A DNA stretch of 64,000 nt, taken from Liriodendron chinense (taxonomy: Eukaryota > Streptophyta > Magnoliopsida > Magnoliales > Magnoliaceae). A program made the translations under genes and the position numbers. Of this stretch, positions 1 to 10,183 are shown one piece after another. The notes below the pieces were generated by a model, which saw nothing but the letters and a program-made list of their open reading frames with translations, had not been told where the DNA came from and did not search any database. The stretch lies in NCBI GenBank assembly GCA_003013855.2, contig ML058526.1:1302001-1366000 (forward strand), in the 5' to 3' direction. Numbering within the stretch: position 1 is the first letter of the stretch; the number at the start of each line of letters is the position of its first letter.

Positions 1-788
1 GTGGCCTTGTGGATTCAAGGTTTTGTACACCTAAGGTAAACAATGATCTTTTCCTCATCACAAAGATTGAAACAAAATAAGAATTTGAACACAAACTTAC
101 GCTCCCTTAGAAGCTTTTAGGATAACCATGTGAACTTAGAGACTGACCTTAGATAAAGTAGGAAAATAAGTCTCTATCATGAGGTACATAAGACTCAAAT
201 GAAAATACTCTTCGAACTTAACCTAAAGGACTATCTTAAGAATTTGAAACTTGAACTTCTAACAATATATGATATTTCCCCATGTATCTAGAATGATGGG
301 ATTATGGATTTATGGAACCGTACACCTGCGAAGAATTCGCGGTTTGACACAATTCCTAATCTTGTACGACTACCAATGGACTCACTGCTTTGACTAAGCA
401 GAAGACCAGGATCTACCAAGACTAGGAAGGGATATAACAAGTTCTTCGTCCTGGTCAGGCAGAGAATCGAAGTATCAGATTCAGACCTACTACAACTGTT
501 TCTCCGTATTAGCCCGAACGTGAAAACAATACACACAACCCCTTAGGTAAATTTTGTGGTTGAATACTTAGTCACTATAAATGATTTGACATATATATCT
601 CAAATATCGAGGGTAAAATTATTTTTAAGGGGGGTAGACCGTTGTAACCTAAGATAGCGTAGTTAATATACACCTTTACCTATACATGAACATGATATCC
701 ACGAAAATTTAGGCATGTGAAACGAGAACATCTTCACTTGTGACATTAGACAATTTCGGGGACGAAATTATTTTTAAGGGGGGTAGAT
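1..788 (+). mobile_element. 3' internal end of a Tekay/Del-like Ty3 retrotransposon
   Basis: This stretch lies directly upstream of a polypurine tract and an LTR, so it is the untranslated tail of a Ty3 element whose coding part lies outside the window. I see no convincing open reading frame. Phrases such as GACGAAATTATTTTTAAGGGGGG just before the LTR are typical of Tekay/Del chromoviruses. The polypurine/LTR junction occurs twice, about 147 bp apart. Confidence 0.6.
621..788 (+). repeat. duplicated polypurine tract / LTR junction
   Basis: The string TTTTTAAGGGGGGTAGA occurs at about 624-640 and again at 771-787. The first copy is followed by CCGTTGTAACC and the second by TTGTAACGCCCC, the true LTR start. 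The first therefore looks like an older or duplicated PPT plus the first bases of an LTR. Only the second is joined to a full LTR. Confidence 0.65.
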
Positions 789-3766
789 TGTAACGCCCCA
801 AATTTTCGCCAATTTAAATTTTAAAATCCTCGGAAGATTTTTCACTACAATTAATTTATTTTATGATTTAACGACGTTTAATGCTCGATTCTAAGAAACA
901 TGCTAGTATTACCAACAAAGAATCGTATAAATCCGATTAGACATCCTTAAGTAACTAACGCCTACACCCGATCATTGAAAGCTTAAGCCTAATCATGCGA
1001 TCCATAAATCTAAGGCTAAGATCTAGTGGATCCTGCCATTGATAAATTGACCTAACCGATGCATGATGATCATCCAACTAGGAACAATACTAATCACTGC
1101 TTAGATTACGCTTATAACTCAACTTAATCAACTTTTCGTCTAACTTACAAATCAACGGATGAGAGCGAGTTAGGCCAAAACACTATTTCTGTTAATTGTA
1201 AATCAGCCAAACTTTAGACGTAGGTAGATCGGACCACATTTAACATACCCTAAAAATCTCATCATCAACTCTATTTTCGAAAACCAAAAAAAGAAACACT
1301 AAATAGAGTCTAGACCGATCGTTAGTGGGCCATTAAATTGAAAATTAAGGAAAGTTATCTGTCTTAGTGGGCTCGATGTCTATCATGAGACATCGAGCTG
1401 AAATCGCGTATCGAATCGTTCAACTTGGGCTCGCAAGACGAGTGCATGAGATGTGTGAATACCTTTAGAATCTGTTAGGAACTTAAGTGATTGTTGTCAT
1501 TCAAACTTACACAAAGTTGTGGCTTTCAAGCCATTAGATTTCAATGAAATTTAGGGCCTTAGTTCCGAATAATTCAGCGCATAGAATCACAAAACTGTGG
1601 GCCTAATCGACAATCGGTGACCGTTGAACAAACTTTTTGTCGTATCCGTCGATCGCTGCATCCAAATTATGAAAGAATGAGACCCTAAGTAAATCCTGTC
1701 AAGTCATAACTGTCCTATGGTTTGGATGGGCTCGTGTGGGTCCCGTTGAACCTCTACTAAGGAAACTAACACTTCCTAGGGCCATTTGTGTGACAAATTA
1801 ACCACCAGGGCCATCCAAGTAAATCTGGGCCTATAAATAGAGTTGTGTTGGGGCATTTCTCCCAAACACAAATCTCACCCCTTTTTGCAATAGAGAGAAT
1901 AGAAAAGAGGGAGAGGTTGAGGGAAGGAGAAAGAAGGAGAAGAGTGGGTGAGTGTTATTGGAGTGTGATTAGTGCTTGAGGTTGCACCTCTAGCACTATC
2001 GACTAACCCCGTTCTTGTGTTATCGCAGTCGTCTCAAACCTTCGTTGAGATCGTAGGTAAGCTACAAACTAAGACTCTGAACCCTAGGTAGTCGAAGATT
2101 TGTTCTACGAACCTTAGCCTAATCTTATTATGCTTGCAGGATTGTCGATTTTCGTCAAACCCTAACCCTAGAAGTACATCGGTTGGAAAAACCCTAAACC
2201 CTAAGGTGCGGAATTATACCTCTAGGTTTTCTTTTATCAATCTTAGATGGATTTGGGATTGATTGAACCTTTAGGGTATTATTATCTTCGTTAATTGTAT
2301 TATTCCCGTATTATTGCAATATATGTGCTATTTTGAATTTCTGTAGCTAAGGTGTTTGATGAAATGCTTGTGCGAGATAAACTGTTGGAATGATGCGTGT
2401 TAAGATTATATTAAACATAGAATTGCTTATATGCATATAAGTTGGAATTATCATGCATGGCGTCGAGTTAGAATTTTTCCTAAGTTACAAGCATGCTACA
2501 AGATAAATTTAGGCTTTGTGAAACAGAATATCTGTCCCAAATATTTCGAGGCGGGTAGCCCAGATGTGTCGGCTACCTGAGATGTATTCGGTTGGTTCGA
2601 GGGAAGCACAGATGGTCGGTAGTAGTTAGACTACGCGGACGGCTTACGCCCATGCCGATTCAGACGGACGCCCCTGGACTTAATCGAATCTATCAAAATA
2701 TGGCAGAAAGAGTGTTTGATGATGATAACAATACAATCCCCTGAATACGAAATACCGGATCCTAAGAAAGTGTCGGGTCCACTAATAACTGCATGTGCAA
2801 TGCGTTCCCGATAAGCCTCTTTGGCCGGGCATGGTGGTATGGGACACCGTGTTCGAGTCGTCGGCCTACGCTGGGGTGAGTCACCTCCCTGTAGTGTCCT
2901 TGGAGCAATTGCTGGGGCAACGAACCCTATCGGTGTTCCCGAGAAGGTTGGTCAGCTCCCGTTTATAACAGGATGTTGGGAACCGTATTTTGATGTGTGG
3001 AAATGACAGGGAAGCGTGGGCTACTGGCGATGATTAGCATTGCACGGTTGGGGGCCAGATAGTCCCGTTCAGGACCAATGATTGGACAATGGTATTCCGG
3101 CTTCGCCAAGATGCTGAGTGAGAAATGACCTAATGAAACTCAAACAAATCATGCATACACGTCATGGATCCCCTAGGCAACTGTCTGACTGTTAAAGGCC
3201 AGGATGCCGAAGGATGATCCAACCCATTTGCATTTGGAGGTTCTGTGAGTGCCTGGTTGCTTGATGTGGCGCCAGTGCCACTCTGTGTTCCTCATGTTAC
3301 ATCCGGAACATGCATGGTGTGCGATCTCATGTCATTCATGCACTAATAAAACTAGAATAGGAATTTGGATGTTTTGTATGGAATCAATGCCTAACCCTCT
3401 TTGTTTGATAACATGTTAAACTTAAAGTTATAATTCTCATTGAGTTGATCACTCACTCCCACTCTTGGGACGGTGTTTCAAAACACCACCAGGCTCTGTT
3501 ATGATAGATGCAGGTATCTCAGAAGAGGATGCCTTACAGGATGAGTTCGATGACTTTACGGGAGAGTTGTCTTACTTCCACTTTTTATATTGGTCAGGTT
3601 TAAATTTAATTTTTGTCTTTACTTTACTGCTTAAATTGATTCTGAATTGGTGCTTTGATGCCTTATGAATCGTAAACAAGAAATCACGCTTCCGCAAAGC
3701 ATAACTGACACCCGGAATCTCGGGGATCGAGGTTGTACTCAACCCCTGAAAATTCGGGGCGTCATA
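789..3766 (+). mobile_element. 3' LTR (~3 kb) of a Tekay/Del-like Ty3 element
   Basis: It begins TGTAACGCCCC right after the polypurine tract and ends in GGGGCGTCA at about 3766, an imperfect inverted match to the start. A TATAAATAG box at 1832-1840 marks the U3/R promoter. Long LTRs of this size are normal for Tekay/Del elements. The right border is uncertain by about ten bases because the terminal inverted repeat has decayed (GGGGCGTCATAACTA instead of GGGGCGTTACA). No target duplication can be tested because the 5' LTR lies outside the window. Confidence 0.75.
1832..1840 (+). promoter_or_regulatory. LTR TATA box
   Basis: TATAAATAG lies about 1.04 kb into the LTR, where the U3 promoter of a long plant Ty3 LTR is expected. 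A pyrimidine-rich CTCCCAAACACAAATCTC follows about 25 bases on, a plausible transcription start. Confidence 0.6.
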
Positions 3767-3769
3767 ACT

Positions 3770-4319
3770 ACCTGTGGGGCCCACGTCGCTGTCCACTGTT
3801 TTAGATGAAGCATATATTTGTGTGGAGTAAACTATGTGGGGCCCACAGTGATTTACGTATTTTATCCACTCCATCCATCCATCTTAGCAGGTAATTTTAG
3901 GTATGGTGCCCAAAAATGAAGCATATCAAAACCTAAAGTGGACCACACCACAAGTGTGAACTGAATGTCTATCATTGAAAAATTCTAGGACGACACAGAA
4001 GTTTTGTATTAAGCTGATATTTGTGTTTTCCCTTCATCCATATCCATGTGATCTTATGGACAGGTTGGATGACAAATAAAGATCATAGGGGAGCCTGGGA
4101 ATGGTGGAAATCATTATTCCCACTGTTTACCATGGCATGGTCCACTTGAGATTTGGATATGCTTAAATTTTGGGCTCAACCACTAAAATGAGCTGAAAAA
4201 ACACCACAATTTGGAATAGATAAATCACATACATTCTAGGTGGGCTCAACTAAGTTTACTCTACATGATAAGAGATAAGAGCTAGCGTGCAGAGTTACTC
4301 CGCACGCAATCCGATTCCC
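3770..4319. mobile_element. palindromic long-TIR MITE, copy A (Mutator-like family)
   Basis: Left half reads GTGGGGCCCAC...TTTATCCACTCCATCCATCC...AGTGGACCACACC. The right half carries the inverse phrases (GGCATGGTCCACTTGAGATTTGGAT...) and ends GCAATCCGATTCCC, the inverse of the GGGAAYCGGATTGC terminus seen in other copies here. The element is non-coding. Its left end touches the LTR and is not sharply defined. Confidence 0.6.
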
Positions 4320-5012
4320 ATGGTGGGCGCCATACATACTTATTTGTTCAGAAAATAGCAATCATTAGGTATTTGATTAGACTTGATTCATGGTGTTGAT
4401 GATTCTGTCATTTTCATGTGCTTGTGTATCTGGAATTGATGGAGCAAACCCGGATGTGCGTCGGAGCTACCCGTGGTTGATTTATGTGGATGTATGTTGT
4501 GGATGTATTTGGCTTATTGTTAATAGTTATTTTTTGTCCACAAATGGTAGTATAATAGAATCAGTTAGCCCATTTGGAGATTTCTATATTGCCGAGCATA
4601 GATAAAGTGTGTTTTGGAGGTATAGAAATCTGCCAAATTGTCCTGTTGGACAGTCCAAGGTTGGATAGATTGGAATGTTATCGTTGTTTGTCATTTACAT
4701 GCTCTGTCATTAGTTTCGTGCGGTAACTCTCCTATTCTCTCTGGATATGTTTCTTATGTTTAATTCCATTGTCAATTTAATCCACACAATGTGTGGATAG
4801 TTGACGTGGAAATTAAATGTAAGATAAATATATCTGGAGAGATAGGGGGAGATGCTGTCGAAATTTAGGCTTGGGCATTTAAATGGAAATAATGATAGCA
4901 TTTCAATCTATCCATCCTTGGATGGGCGACTGATTTTATTATATTATCATTTAGTGGCAAATTAGATGACGAACATGATACTTGTGATTAAGAGTAGTTG
5001 ATTGATGCTAAT
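4320..5012. other. intergenic, with an isolated partial copy of the 172-bp repeat
   Basis: No coding potential recognised. About 45 bases at 4431-4472 (around GGAGCAAACCCGGATGTGCG) match part of the 172-bp tandem unit that begins at 5013. The roughly 540 bases between look like an insertion that split the first unit of the array. Confidence 0.5.
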
Positions 5013-5510
5013 GTTGAGCGGGGGTCCCTGGAAGGTGGGAACCGCGGTTTAGACCATGATGATGAAGCTGTCCTGTTCCTACGGACAGTAATATGGGTGG
5101 CCTGGCCATTTGGACAGGCCCGTGTTTATGTATTAGCTCGAAATTAATGGAGCAGACCCGGATGTGCGTCGGAGCTATCCGGGTGTTGAGCGAGGGTTCC
5201 TGGAAGGTGGGAACCGCTGTTATGACCATGATGATGAAGCTGTCCATTTCCTATGGACAGCAATATGGGTGGCCTAGCCATTTGGACAGGCCCGTGTTTA
5301 TGCATTAGCTCGAAATTAATGGAGCAGACCCGGATGTGCGTCAGAGCTATCTGGGTGTTGAGCGGGGGTCCCTGGAAGGTGGGAACCGCTGTTATGACCA
5401 TGATGATGAAGCTTTCCATTTCCTATGGACAGCAATATGGGTGGCCTGGCCATTTGGACAGGCCCGCTTTGTGTGGAGCAGACCCGGATGTGCGTCGGAG
5501 GTATCCTTAA
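5013..5510 (+). repeat. 172-bp tandem repeat, ~2.9 copies
   Basis: The phrase GTTGAGCG begins at 5013, 5185 and 5357, giving an exact 172-bp period. Units contain GGAAGGTGGGAACCGC, CATGATGATGAAGCT and CAGACCCGGATGTGCGTC. The last unit is internally shortened after GGACAGGCCCG. Apparent reading frames cross the units in both directions, which is a by-product of the repeat. I do not recognise the family. Confidence 0.85.
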
Positions 5511-5519
5511 GTTGCTTGA

Positions 5520-7690
5520 GTCTCCAAGACCTACACCCTAAACCCGAAACCATAAACCTAAACCTAAAACCTATAAGCTACGGCTAAACCGAAACCTAAA
5601 CTCAATTCATCTCACTCTAAACCTAGACCCAAACTCGAAAACCTAACCCTAAACCCGATCCCGAACCCGAAACTATAAACCAATGCGTAAACCTAATCCT
5701 AATCTCAAATCACCTAAACTAAACCTACACCTATTCCTAAATACATTCACCTTACCTAAACATTGACCCAAACACGAAAACCAAACCCGAAACCCGATCC
5801 CGAACCCGCAAATCTAAACCTATACCTTAAACCTAATCCTAAACTCGTGTCACCTAAACTAAACCTACACCTATTCCTAAATCCATTCACCTAACCTAAA
5901 CTTAGACCCAAACTCGAAAACCAAACCCGAAACCCGATCCCGAACCCGAAAATCTAAACCTATGCCCTAAACCTAATCCTAAACTCATGTCACCTAAACT
6001 AAACCTACACCTATTCCTAAATCCATTCACCTAACCTAAACCTAGACCCAAACTCGAAAACCAATCTTGAAACCCGATCCCGAACCCGAAAATCTAAACC
6101 TATGCCCTAAACCTAATCCTAAACTCAAATCACCTAAAGTAAACCTACACCTATTCCTAAATACATTCACCTTACCTAAACCTAGACCCAAACACGAGAA
6201 CCAAACCCGAAACCCGATCCCGAACCCGCAAATCCAAACCTATGCCCTAAACCTAATCCTAAACTCATGTCACCTAAACTAAACCTACACCTATTCTTAA
6301 ATCCATTCACCTAACCTAAACCTTGACCCAAACACGAGAACCAAACCCCAAACCCGATCCCGAACCCGCAAATCCAAACCTATGCCCTAAACATAATCCT
6401 AAACTCATGTCACCTAAACTAAACCTACACCTATTCCTAAATCCATTCACCTAACCTAAACCTTGACCCAAACACGAAAATGTGACCCTAAATCCGATCC
6501 CGAACCCAAAAATCCAAACCTATGCCCTAAACCTAATCCTAATCTCATGTCACCTAACCTAAACCTACACCTATTCCTAAATCCATTCACCTAACCTAAA
6601 CCTTGACCCAAACACGAAAATGCGACCCTAAACCCGATCCCGAACCCAAAAATCCAAACCTATGCCCTAAACCTAATCTCATGTCACCTAACCTAAACCT
6701 ACACCTATTCCTAAATCCATTCACCTTACCTAAACCTAGACCCAAACTCGAAAACCAATCTCGAAACCCGATCCCGAACCCAAAAATCTAAACCTATGCC
6801 CTAAACCTAATCGTAAACTCAAATCAGCTAAAGTAAACCTACACCTATTCCTAGATACATTCACCTTACCTAAACCTAGACCCAAACACGAGAACCAAAC
6901 CCGAAACCCGATCCCGAACCCGCAAATCCAAACCTATGCCCTAAACCTAATCCTAAACTCACGTCACCTAAACTAAACCTATACCTATTCCTAAATCCAT
7001 TCACCTAACCTAAACCTTGACCCAAACACGAAAATACGACCCTAAACCCGATCCCGAACCCAAAAATCCAAACCTATGCCCTAAACCTAATCCTAATCTC
7101 ATGTCACCTAACCTAAACCTACACCTATTCCTAAATCCATTCACCTAACCTAAACCTAGACCCAAACTCGAATACCAATCTCGAAACCCGATCCCGAACC
7201 CGAAAATCTAAACCTATGCCCTAAACCTAATCCTAAACTCAAATCACCTAAAGTAAACCTACACCTATTCCTAAATACATTCACCTTACCTAAACCTAGA
7301 CCCAAACACGAGAACCAAACCCAAAACCCGATCCCAAACCCGCAAATCCAAACCTATGCCCTAAACCTAATCCTAAACTCATGTCACCTAAACTAAACCT
7401 ACACCTATTCCTAAATCCATTCACCTAACCTAAACCTTGACCCAAACACGAAAATGCGACCCTAAACCCGATCCCGAACCCAAAAATCCAAACCTATACC
7501 CTAAACCTAATCTCATGTCACCTAACCTAAACCTACACCTATTCCTAAATACATTCACCTTACCTAAACCTAGACCCAAACTCGAAAACCTAACCCTAAA
7601 CCCGATCCCGAACCCGAAAATCTCAACCTATGACTAAACCTAATCCTAAACTCAAATCACCTAAACTAAACCTGACTCTAATCTTTGCAT
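5520..7690 (+). repeat. 140-bp satellite made of telomere-like CCTAAAC words, ~15 copies
   Basis: The landmark AACCCGATCC recurs at 5652, 5791, 5931, 6071, 6211, 6351, 6491 (variant), 6631, 6765, 6905, 7045, 7185, 7325, 7465 and 7599. The spacing is 140 bp except for two 134-bp units that lack one 6-bp word and one 139-bp unit. Units are built from CCTAAAC/CCCTAAAC/CCCGAAC words like degenerate plant telomere repeat. Variants alternate in a three-unit (420-bp) order between 6765 and 7465. The array runs directly into the splice acceptor of the CACTA exon at 7698, so it lies in the 5' part or first intron of that element. Confidence 0.9.
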
Positions 7691-7697
7691 TGTAGAT

Positions 7698-8258
7698 ATG
7701 GATAAGAGTTGGATGCAAGCTAAGAATCGGTTTGGCCCAGAGTATAAAGAAGGTGTTAAGGAGTTCATGGAATTTGTGAGATATCGGGCAGATTCAGGTA
7801 ATAGAATTAGGTGTCCATGCCGAAAATGCAAGAACATGATTCACAAGACATTGGACAAAGTGGAAGATGATTTGTTCATAGTTGGGATTGACCAGGGTTA
7901 CACTTGGTGGATTCATCATGGTGAAGACTTCCACCAAAGAGTTGAGGCCACTGAAGTCCTTGCTGACCCAATTGTGCGTAATGACAAGGATGAAGATGTT
8001 GACGATATGCAAGATATCATTGGGGATGTGTTAAGGGGAACAATTGCGGATACTGATTTTGCAGCGACAAGTACTAGCCAGGATATTCCTCCTATGGGTG
8101 ATGCCGAATCAGAAAAGTTTAGTAGGTTGTTCAGGGATGCGCAACGTCCACTCTATCCGGGGTGTCGGAACTTCTCCAAGTTGAATTTCCTTACAAGGTT
8201 ACTTCATTTAAAGATAATAAATCGTTGGAGTAAGAATGACACCAAAAAAAGTACTTGA
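7698..8258 (+). pseudogene. CACTA transposase N-terminal exon (Transpos_assoc domain)
   Basis: It starts MDKSWM and continues through the conserved EYKEGVKEFMEF and RCPCRKCKN motifs. The Cys-rich RCPCRKC segment (residues about 35-42) is the hallmark of the transposase-associated domain that precedes tnp2 in En/Spm proteins. It then reads PLYPGCRNFSKLNFLTRL (about residues 151-168), which in intact relatives leads straight into tnp2. A typical acceptor (TTTGCATTGTAG) precedes the ATG. After NRWSKND the match ends, because unrelated DNA was inserted at about 8240, so the 186-residue frame ends on foreign sequence. It cannot encode a working transposase. Confidence 0.85.
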
Positions 8259-8694
8259 TTTGGATATGGATCATAGGATCTACCAATAACTCGACCCAAG
8301 AAAATACTAGTTATTTTAGTTAGTTTATTCAGAGTCATTAATTAATTCATTGTAGAACTGATTGATTGGCTTCTATTCCAATAAAACAAACTTATGTTTA
8401 TAGGAAATCCTATGATACTCGTCACTTCGCATAGAACTGAAATAAGAGATTACTAAAATAACCTTTATCAAGTAATGTATCGTTTAACAGATTAATTCCC
8501 AGTTTGTAGATAAGGGGATTGGGATTGACGAATGGATGGAATGATTGGCACGGAGAGACGGATGTGCTCTGGTTGCTCGTTCAATGATATGACGTAGTAG
8601 TAGTTGATACTACTACTCAATTCGATCTGTATACGGGGCCCCCTTGTAAGTCAGACTTATACTGAAAGCTTTCGAATCAACTCAACTATACTAT

Positions 8695-9036
8695 TCAACA
8701 ACTGAACTTTAGAGACTTCTTCCGCGATTCAATGAATAGTTTCATTGATAAGACTCTTGGAAGAGGGGTTGTTGAATTGAGAATAAACAGCCCATACCTG
8801 AGTCGAGAACGAGCAACGATAGAATAAATGAGTTTCAGATTCCTTTCTTCTTGTTGGCATATATAGCATCTGGAGGGGAGACGAATTCCACGAGATTTGG
8901 CAAGACAATCCGTAGGGGTTCGACCATTAAGGGCACGCCAAGTAAAGGTACTGATTTGGGGGGGGAAGAGCTGGATCCCAAACCCATTTGTACCAGCTGG
9001 TTCTAGGATGCGAGGATCGAATAACTTCCCAGCCAT
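8695..9036 (-). pseudogene. LINE reverse transcriptase C-terminal fragment (zf-RVT)
   Basis: The 113-residue frame contains FPPQISTFTWRALNGRTPT, then RGIRLPSRCYICQQEERN and a degraded tail. F-WR--GR-PT followed by a C--C pair is the zf-RVT region found after the polymerase in plant L1-type LINEs and related pseudogenes. No catalytic RT motif remains. It overlaps the start of the Ty3 fragment on the other strand, so the two pieces are joined end to end. Confidence 0.7.
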
Positions 9037-9333
9037 CTTTCACTGTTAGAACTCCAGCAGCATTTTTCAAGAAAGACGTATTTGCCTGGTCTTACCAAGA
9101 CATGCCTGGGCTCGACACAGACCTCGTGGTTCATCGACTCCCACTCATACCAGGGGTCAAGCCTGTCAAACAGAAGCTGAGAAGATTAAGGCCAGAGTGG
9201 AATCTGAAAATGAAAAAAGAAGTCATGAAGCAGTTCCAAGCAGGGTTCTTAGCAGTGTCTACATATCCGGAATGGCTCGCAAACATCGTCCCGGTCCCAA
9301 AGAAGGATGGCAAAGTGCGAATGTGGGGGCCCG
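8985..9333 (+). pseudogene. Ty3 (Tat-like) reverse transcriptase N-terminal fragment
   Basis: The frame includes KKDVFAWSYQDMPGLD, VHRLPLIPGVKPVKQKLRR and YPEWLANIVPVPKKDGKVRM. This is the segment just before the first catalytic block of Tat-type reverse transcriptase, comparable with the same stretch at 31520-31780 in this window. It stops where VRM would continue into the catalytic region and unrelated GC-rich sequence begins. Confidence 0.85.
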
Positions 9334-9448
9334 GTTTTCGACGAGGAGGATCCACCTCCCGCTTGCCCACGAGTAAGAAGGCTAGGCGCGTGGGCATATC
9401 TTAGAGCTCGACGTTCATGCTCGGGGGGCTGAGTCATATACCGCATGC

Positions 9449-10120
9449 ATGTCTGATGTCGACATGTTACTTGGCTTGTTGAAAGAAGTATTACCTGAAG
9501 GTGAGACATTGCCTAAGTCTCATTACGAGGCAAAATCGTTAATGCGAGACTTGGGCATTGGTTACATCCTCATACATGCATGTATAAATGATTGTGTATT
9601 GTATTGGAAAGAACATGAAAATGTTGACGAGTGTCCAAAATGTGGAGAGTCTAGGTAGAAATATGACGAAGCTAAGCGTAAGAAAATTCCACAAAAGATG
9701 TTAAGGTACTTTCCATTAAAACCCAGATTACAAAGATTGTTTACGTCGAGCAAGACGGCTGAAGATATGAGGTGGCATAAGGAGAAACGCGGTCATGATG
9801 ATAATACATTGAGGCATCTCGCTGACTCTGAAGCCTGGCAACATTTTGATAAGCAATATGACTGGTTTGCAGAGGATTCTCGCAATGTTCGGCTAGGTCT
9901 TGCAAGTGATGGTTTTAATCCATTTGGTAATATGAGTAGCTCGTACAGTATGTGGCCAGTGATACTTATGCCCTACAATATACCTCCTTGGTTGTGTATG
10001 AAGGAATCATTTTTTATGATGTCGTTGCTTATTCCTGGACCCAAGTCACCGGGGAATGACATTGATGTGTATCTCCGACCGTTAGTAGATGAGTTAAACG
10101 AGTTATTCACTCTACAATGA
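9449..10120 (+). pseudogene. CACTA transposase tnp2 domain fragment
   Basis: The first frame (9449-9658) reads LLKEVLPEGETLPKSHYEAK, then HACINDCVLYWKEHE and CPKCGESR, the start of the tnp2 domain including its CxxC pair. A stop follows, then the same protein resumes at 9698 with PLKPRLQRLF, a DMRWH motif, LASDGFNPFGNMSSSYSMWP and IPGPKSPGNDIDVYLRPLVDEL. These are ordered tnp2 signatures. The match ends at about residue 140 of the second frame. The remaining several hundred residues, with the rest of the catalytic core, are missing. This is a dead copy, interrupted by a stop and truncated at its 3' end. Confidence 0.9.
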
Positions 10121-10183
10121 TGTTCATAAACTTGCATTGACATTGTTTAAATTTATAAGTTTGTATTTCAGATATATTCAGTC

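Larger units (their letters stand above)
8240..9447. mobile_element. 1.2-kb patchwork insertion inside the CACTA transposase
   Basis: The transposase breaks off at about 8240 and resumes at about 9449 (DMLLGLLKEVLPEGETLP). Between are unrelated pieces: 8260-8690 non-coding, a LINE reverse-transcriptase tail on the minus strand (8695-9036), a Ty3 reverse-transcriptase N-terminus on the plus strand (8985-9333), and 9335-9447 unassigned. No single element, TIR or target duplication accounts for it. It looks like filler from break repair or a captured mosaic. Confidence 0.7.

Noticed and set aside
288..536. 83-codon minus-strand ORF in the element tail
   Set aside because: No recognisable motif and it lies in the untranslated part of a retrotransposon on the opposite strand.
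2821..3006. 61-residue ORF in the first LTR
   Set aside because: Lies in LTR sequence and has no recognisable domain or conserved context.
5093..5587. Several overlapping ORFs on both strands in the 172-bp array
   Set aside because: They repeat the same peptide at each unit and in both directions, an effect of tandem repetition.
6067..7637. Pro/Asn-rich ORFs in the 140-bp satellite
   Set aside because: The 140-bp period is not a multiple of three and the peptides follow the repeat words, so no protein is implied.
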